Assembly (NCBI GenBank): GCA_016165875.1
Contig: JABBOT010000012.1
Span: 5,983,534-6,047,533 of the forward strand
Length of the DNA stretch: 64,000 bases
Reading direction: 5' to 3'
Source: Acanthopleura granulata
Taxonomy: Eukaryota > Mollusca > Polyplacophora > Chitonida > Chitonidae
In this document: positions 60,460 to 64,000 of the stretch, piece by piece
Layout of the letters: each line of letters starts with the position of its first letter
Numbering within the stretch: the stretch's first letter is position 1
Made by a program: the position numbers and the translations under genes
The notes under the pieces: generated by a model
The model's input: the letters and a program-made list of their open reading frames with translations, nothing else
Told to the model about the DNA's origin: nothing
The model's database searches: none

Positions 60460-60555
60460 TTTTATTTGCCTGATTGATACGAAGCACTCAAGAACATTTC
60501 ACTCATACGACGGGCGATCATGGTTAAAGACAACCCGGAGTGAGCGGGGTAACAT
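60460..60555 (-). mobile_element. SINE family 1 remnant
   Basis: 'tttatttgcctgattgatac', 'gcactcaagaacatttcac' and 'catacgacgggcg' represent the tail and start of the central domain; the rest is lost. Confidence 0.7.
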
Positions 60556-61397
60556 TGAGGATTATTACCGCATTTTCACTCACACAGCGAAGCCGACATG
60601 CTGTTAAAAGACAAATGACGTCCATTGATATTCACGCAAAATAATATCACGGCCCATTTCATTGGTCCAAGAACTTTAAAGGCAACGGTATATATTAATA
60701 ATCCGCGTAGACATGTGAACCATGCCATTGCATGCGTCCACTTATCAATCAATGTTTGATGGACTGAATCCAAAACTATTCATGATACGCACTCCATTAT
60801 ATACAGGTGACTCGATTACATCTGCAGAAAAAAGTTTCACTTTGAAGACATAATCCTTTCCTTTCTGATTCTGCTTCAGTTAAATTATGCAGGCCTGGTA
60901 CAAAAAATACATCACGAAACGTTAGTTGAGCTTTGTTCTTTTACCACGATCTACATTTGACTTTAGGGTAATAAAAATAGAGCCCCAACGCCCAACATAT
61001 ATTTCTGGATACTATAATACAACATAATGCGATGAACAGTGGTCGCCCCTCCAGAAAATGTAGCTCTGACATCCTGGTGATGGATCATTGTTCTTCTGTT
61101 ATATATACATCTGATAGCTCTGATGTCAAAAGTTGGTCTCAGGACCATTACCTTGTGGCTCTAAGATCATACTGAAAGGCTGCTCATCTACTACAGGTAG
61201 CTCTGAGTTACTGGTGAAAGATGGCTCACCTATATCATGTAGCTGTGACTTACTGATGAAAGATGACCCTCCTATTACAGGTAAAATCCTGGTGAAAGAT
61301 GGCTCTCCTGTAACAGGTAGTTCTGATGTCCTGCTGAAAGATGGCTCTCCTATTACAACTGAGAGATGTGCGGGTTCTGATGCCCTTGTAAATTGGG

Positions 61398-61740
61398 GAG
61401 CTGGCCGTGGCCAAGAGATTAAGGCGCTTCACCACGTGCAGGTTCTAACACGTCCTTGAAAAGAAAGATTGCAGATTCTCGCGCTTTTATGAATTGCACA
61501 ATTGGTGACCATGAGTGATCGACTATGCATTCTAGCGTTTATTGAAGACCAATTGTCTTTCACCAATATGGTGTCCGTATATATACGTCACACGTGAGAA
61601 AAATTCGTCAGCAACTTGCCAAAGGTAGATGGCTTATCTGCGGTGTTCTTTTTTCACTCTGTATAAAAACTTGCCAATAGCGTGTATGTCTGATTTCCCT
61701 CTATATCACATTAAACAATGATTAAAGGATCAAATAAATA
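61398..61740 (+). mobile_element. SINE family 2, longest copy
   Basis: tRNA-like head ('ggccgtggccaagagatt', 'aaggcgcttcacc', 'gtgcaggttctaacac'), a linker, then the body 'cacgtgagaaaaattcg', 'cagcaacttgccaaagg', 'tctgatttccctc', a degraded 'ttaaacaatgattaa' and an AAAT tail ending at 61740. It sits inside the minisatellite. The head resembles type II (Ser/Leu-like) tRNAs, unlike that of family 1. Confidence 0.75.
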
Positions 61741-61768
61741 CATCCTGGTGAAATGTAGCTCTGTCACA

Positions 61769-61958
61769 GATCACTGTGTTCAAGTCCAGTCTAGCTAGCT
61801 TCGTCTTCGGTAGTACGTGGGAAGGCCTGCCAGCAACATGGGAATGGTTGTGGGTTTTCCCGGCTCTGCACTGTTTCCTCCGACCATAATGCTGGCCGCC
61901 TTCATATATGTGCATATTCATGAGTACGGCGTAAAACACCAATGAAATGAATAAATAA
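61769..61958 (+). mobile_element. SINE family 1, 5'-truncated copy
   Basis: Begins near 'cactgtgttcaagtccag' (box B) and continues 'acgtgggaaggcctgcc', 'tgtttcctccgaccataat', 'gctggccgcc', 'gagtacggcgtaaaacacc' and a short AAAT tail. Box A is missing. It is inserted in the same minisatellite; no clear duplication was found because the flanks are repetitive. Confidence 0.85.
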
Positions 61959-62091
61959 CTTTTCTAGGTCAAAAGTTCTAGTGAAAGGTGGTCATTTACT
62001 ACTACTGCCAGTATTTTTTGGAGATTACCATTTTTTCATCAGAGGTATAGTTTAGTTTCTGCTAAATGTTTACCGTAAGAGTCGCACTCAC

Positions 62092-62834
62092 GAGACACAC
62101 ACACACAATCTAGAATGAGAAAGTGCTGTCAACCAACCTTTGTAATTAAAACAGCAATCATCATAAATATCAGGACTGAGACAATATTTGCTTCAGGCAA
62201 GGTGTCAATGTGATAATTAATCCGTGGCAAATATTGTAGTCCTGCGTTCATAGAATGATCTTATTATACTCTACAACTGGAGACAGGGAACACGAATGAA
62301 AGATTTGCAGTTTGCTCAAATCGTTGGAAGTCAGCTCTTTACAGAGAACACAATTTGCGAGGAACATGTATGGCTAAGGCAAGTTCCCCATTACAGAGTA
62401 CGTAGTTTGTAAAAAATTTGTGATGCTGGCGTGAACTCTCCATTGCAGAGTAGTGTAGAGCGAAACACACACGCACAATCTAGAATGAGAAAGTGCTGTC
62501 AACCAACCTTTGTAATTAAAACAGCAATCATCAGAAATATCAGGACTGTGACAATATTTGCTTCAGGTAAGATGTCAATGTGATAATTAATCCTTGGCAA
62601 ATTTTGTAGTCCTGCGTTTATAGAATCGACTTATTATACTCTACAACTGGAAACAGGGAACAGGAATGAAAGATTTGCAGTTTGCTCAAATCGTTGGAAG
62701 TCAGCTCTTTACAGAGAACACAATTTGCGAGGAACATGTATGGCTAAGATAAGTTCCCCATTACAGAGTACGTAGTTTGTAAAAAACATTTGTGATACTG
62801 ACGTGAACTCTCCATTGCAGGGTACTGTAGAGCG
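62092..62834 (+). repeat. Tandem duplication, about 370 bp x 2
   Basis: Copies at about 62092-62462 and 62463-62834 are nearly identical by eye over their length (shared 'tctagaatgagaaagtgc' at 62110 and 62480, shared end 'gtagagcg' at 62462 and 62834). Each holds an inverted repeat: 62171-62191 against 62227-62244 in the first copy, 62541-62561 against 62597-62614 in the second. No coding content is seen. Confidence 0.93.
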
Positions 62835-63120
62835 GGATAAGTATGTCGTTAGAGGTGGCCCGAGTTACTTGTTAACATACGCATTCGATTTGCGTTTTTC
62901 GGCGTTCTCATGAATATTCCAGTGCATTTTGTCAAGTTTTAAAATGGTAGAGACTTGACAAACGGCATTTAAAAATGCTCTTTAACAGTTAAGGGACACA
63001 ATCTAATTATTAGATTCCGTAAATCCGCCAGTCCATCTCCAGAAATGACCCGGATAAAATGAAGGGTGTACAAGGTGTCATTGTCCTTGCCTATTTCACC
63101 ATTCTTTCATTTTGTTACAG

Positions 63121-63367
63121 AAACGATCGATGGCTGTCTGGTCACTTGACATTTGCCACGTCGTGGGTAGATAATGGACGAGAAAGTGACACTCTGGCGA
63201 GGTTCTGGCAACATGACCGTAATTGGGACAAGAACTGGCTCTTTTTATACAGCTTATTGTTCCACTCAATAATCTTGTTAGAGAAAAATGGCGAATGGCG
63301 AGTGTTTAGTGTTCGAACAGACATCGGACGTAGAATTTTAATGACGCAAAATCCTGATAGTAATTAA
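63121..63367 (+). CDS. Candidate unidentified terminal exon, 81 codons
   Basis: A very good acceptor (pyrimidine-rich run ending cattttgttacag at 63120) opens a frame to TAA at 63365-63367. The unspliced frame starts at 63059 with a hydrophobic stretch (VIVLAYFTILSF), which is the intronic pyrimidine tract read through. The peptide is tryptophan-rich (RFWQHDRNWDKNWLFLY, then EKNGEWRVFSVRTDIG). I recognise no family. No AATAAA follows within about 150 bp. It is the strongest exon candidate by splice signal and length, still without homology support. Confidence 0.28.
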
Positions 63368-64000
63368 GAAAGGGGATGCATTTGACATTGAAAAAAAACA
63401 AGGCTCTATAGAAATATTGATTCCATGGGATACATCGGCATGAGTCGTGCCTCTTCATCCAGCCAATCATCACTGAGCATGTTTGATCGCTTCGGTATAT
63501 TTATAAACGGGAGAAGATATTGGCTATGTGCTTGAGGCTACCAGCTCTGTAAAACCTCGACAACACCGGCAAGATTCATTCACCTGGAATCGGCAAAAGG
63601 GGTAAACATTGCGTTTGGGCATGTAACTTCCATGGCCATGAGAAGTAAGTGTTGGTAAATCCAATCTACCAGTGCTTCATCCAACTGTGTCAAAGAGGCA
63701 TTTCACTACAAATCTGCACTATCTGAATTTCAAACTGGAACATTCATCCTTATTATAACTGTGTCAGTTCCTGTTATCGTCGCTAGACATGTCGGCCTAA
63801 TACCGTGTGACTTGTCGGATATACACTTACTATCAAAGGTGAGTAATCATCTGTAGTCATTACATGTAAGCCATGTGACCACTTCTGCAGCGTCATTTTT
63901 AATCTGGAACTCCAGAGCGTAAAATTGACAAATTCCGCGCGAGGTTTATACAACTAACGTTCAATCCTCTAACTTTGACTTTCACAGCGAATGAGCGTGA

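Larger units (their letters stand above)
61040..62005 (+). repeat. Minisatellite of about 42 bp, interrupted by two SINEs
   Basis: The clear units lie at 61196-61237, 61238-61279, 61280-61315 (36 bp) and 61316-61357: 'ggtagctctgatgtcctgg' then 'tgaaagatggctctcc' and 'tattaca'. Degenerate units precede (61040-61195) and follow, including one between the SINEs (61741-61765) and one after them (about 61968-62003). All clear unit lengths are multiples of three, giving an in-frame GSSELLVKDGSPIT-like peptide repeat, probably incidental. Confidence 0.8.

Overview
This window looks like a stretch of animal nuclear DNA, most likely from a marine lophotrochozoan such as a mollusc (a brachiopod is also possible). 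It is AT-rich and has no bacterial-style gene packing, no tightly packed reading frames and no recognisable operon. The strongest taxonomic clue is a set of tRNA-derived SINEs. Their shared core, which reads on the tail-first strand as 'gattggtgttttacgc' followed by a 'cgacggcggcc' block and an A/T-rich tetranucleotide tail, is of the kind reported as a conserved central domain in molluscan and other lophotrochozoan SINEs. That assignment is from memory and has not been checked.

I could not identify any protein-coding gene by homology. The longest open frames (145 codons, inflated by an in-frame tandem repeat, then 137, 123 and 121 codons) are no longer than a rough chance estimate for 64 kb of AT-rich DNA. 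The window is therefore best read as intergenic and/or intronic sequence. Eleven short stretches have open frames with plausible splice signals (for example 63121-63367 +, 55308-55520 +, 27061-27240 -). They are listed as low-confidence candidate exons with no function assigned.

Most of what can be supported is repeat biology. SINE family 1 has complete copies at 14923-15197 (-), 46354-46611 (+) and 58087-58358 (-), 5'-truncated copies at 31600-31838 (+) and 46786-46949 (-), and several remnants; five copies have visible target-site duplications. SINE family 2 has a different tRNA-like head but a related 3' half (30235-30512, 44568-44704, 59888-60112, 61398-61740, all +). An unclassified dispersed element ('family A', about 300-400 bp, at least ten copies, both strands) lies at 12296, 13665, 16930, 21597, 29603, 31945, 33553, 34325, 34570, 35040 and 51490. 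A 631-bp TIR element with TTAA flanks lies at 42858-43488, and a long fold-back hairpin at 12620-12762.

Tandem repeats are diverse: about 158 bp x4 (13995-14635), 66 bp x3 (47389-47586), 38 bp x6 grown inside a family A copy (51616-51843), a ~42-bp minisatellite interrupted by two SINEs (61040-62005), and a ~370-bp tandem duplication with an internal hairpin (62092-62834). I see no CRISPR array, rRNA gene, functional tRNA gene or recognisable multigene system.
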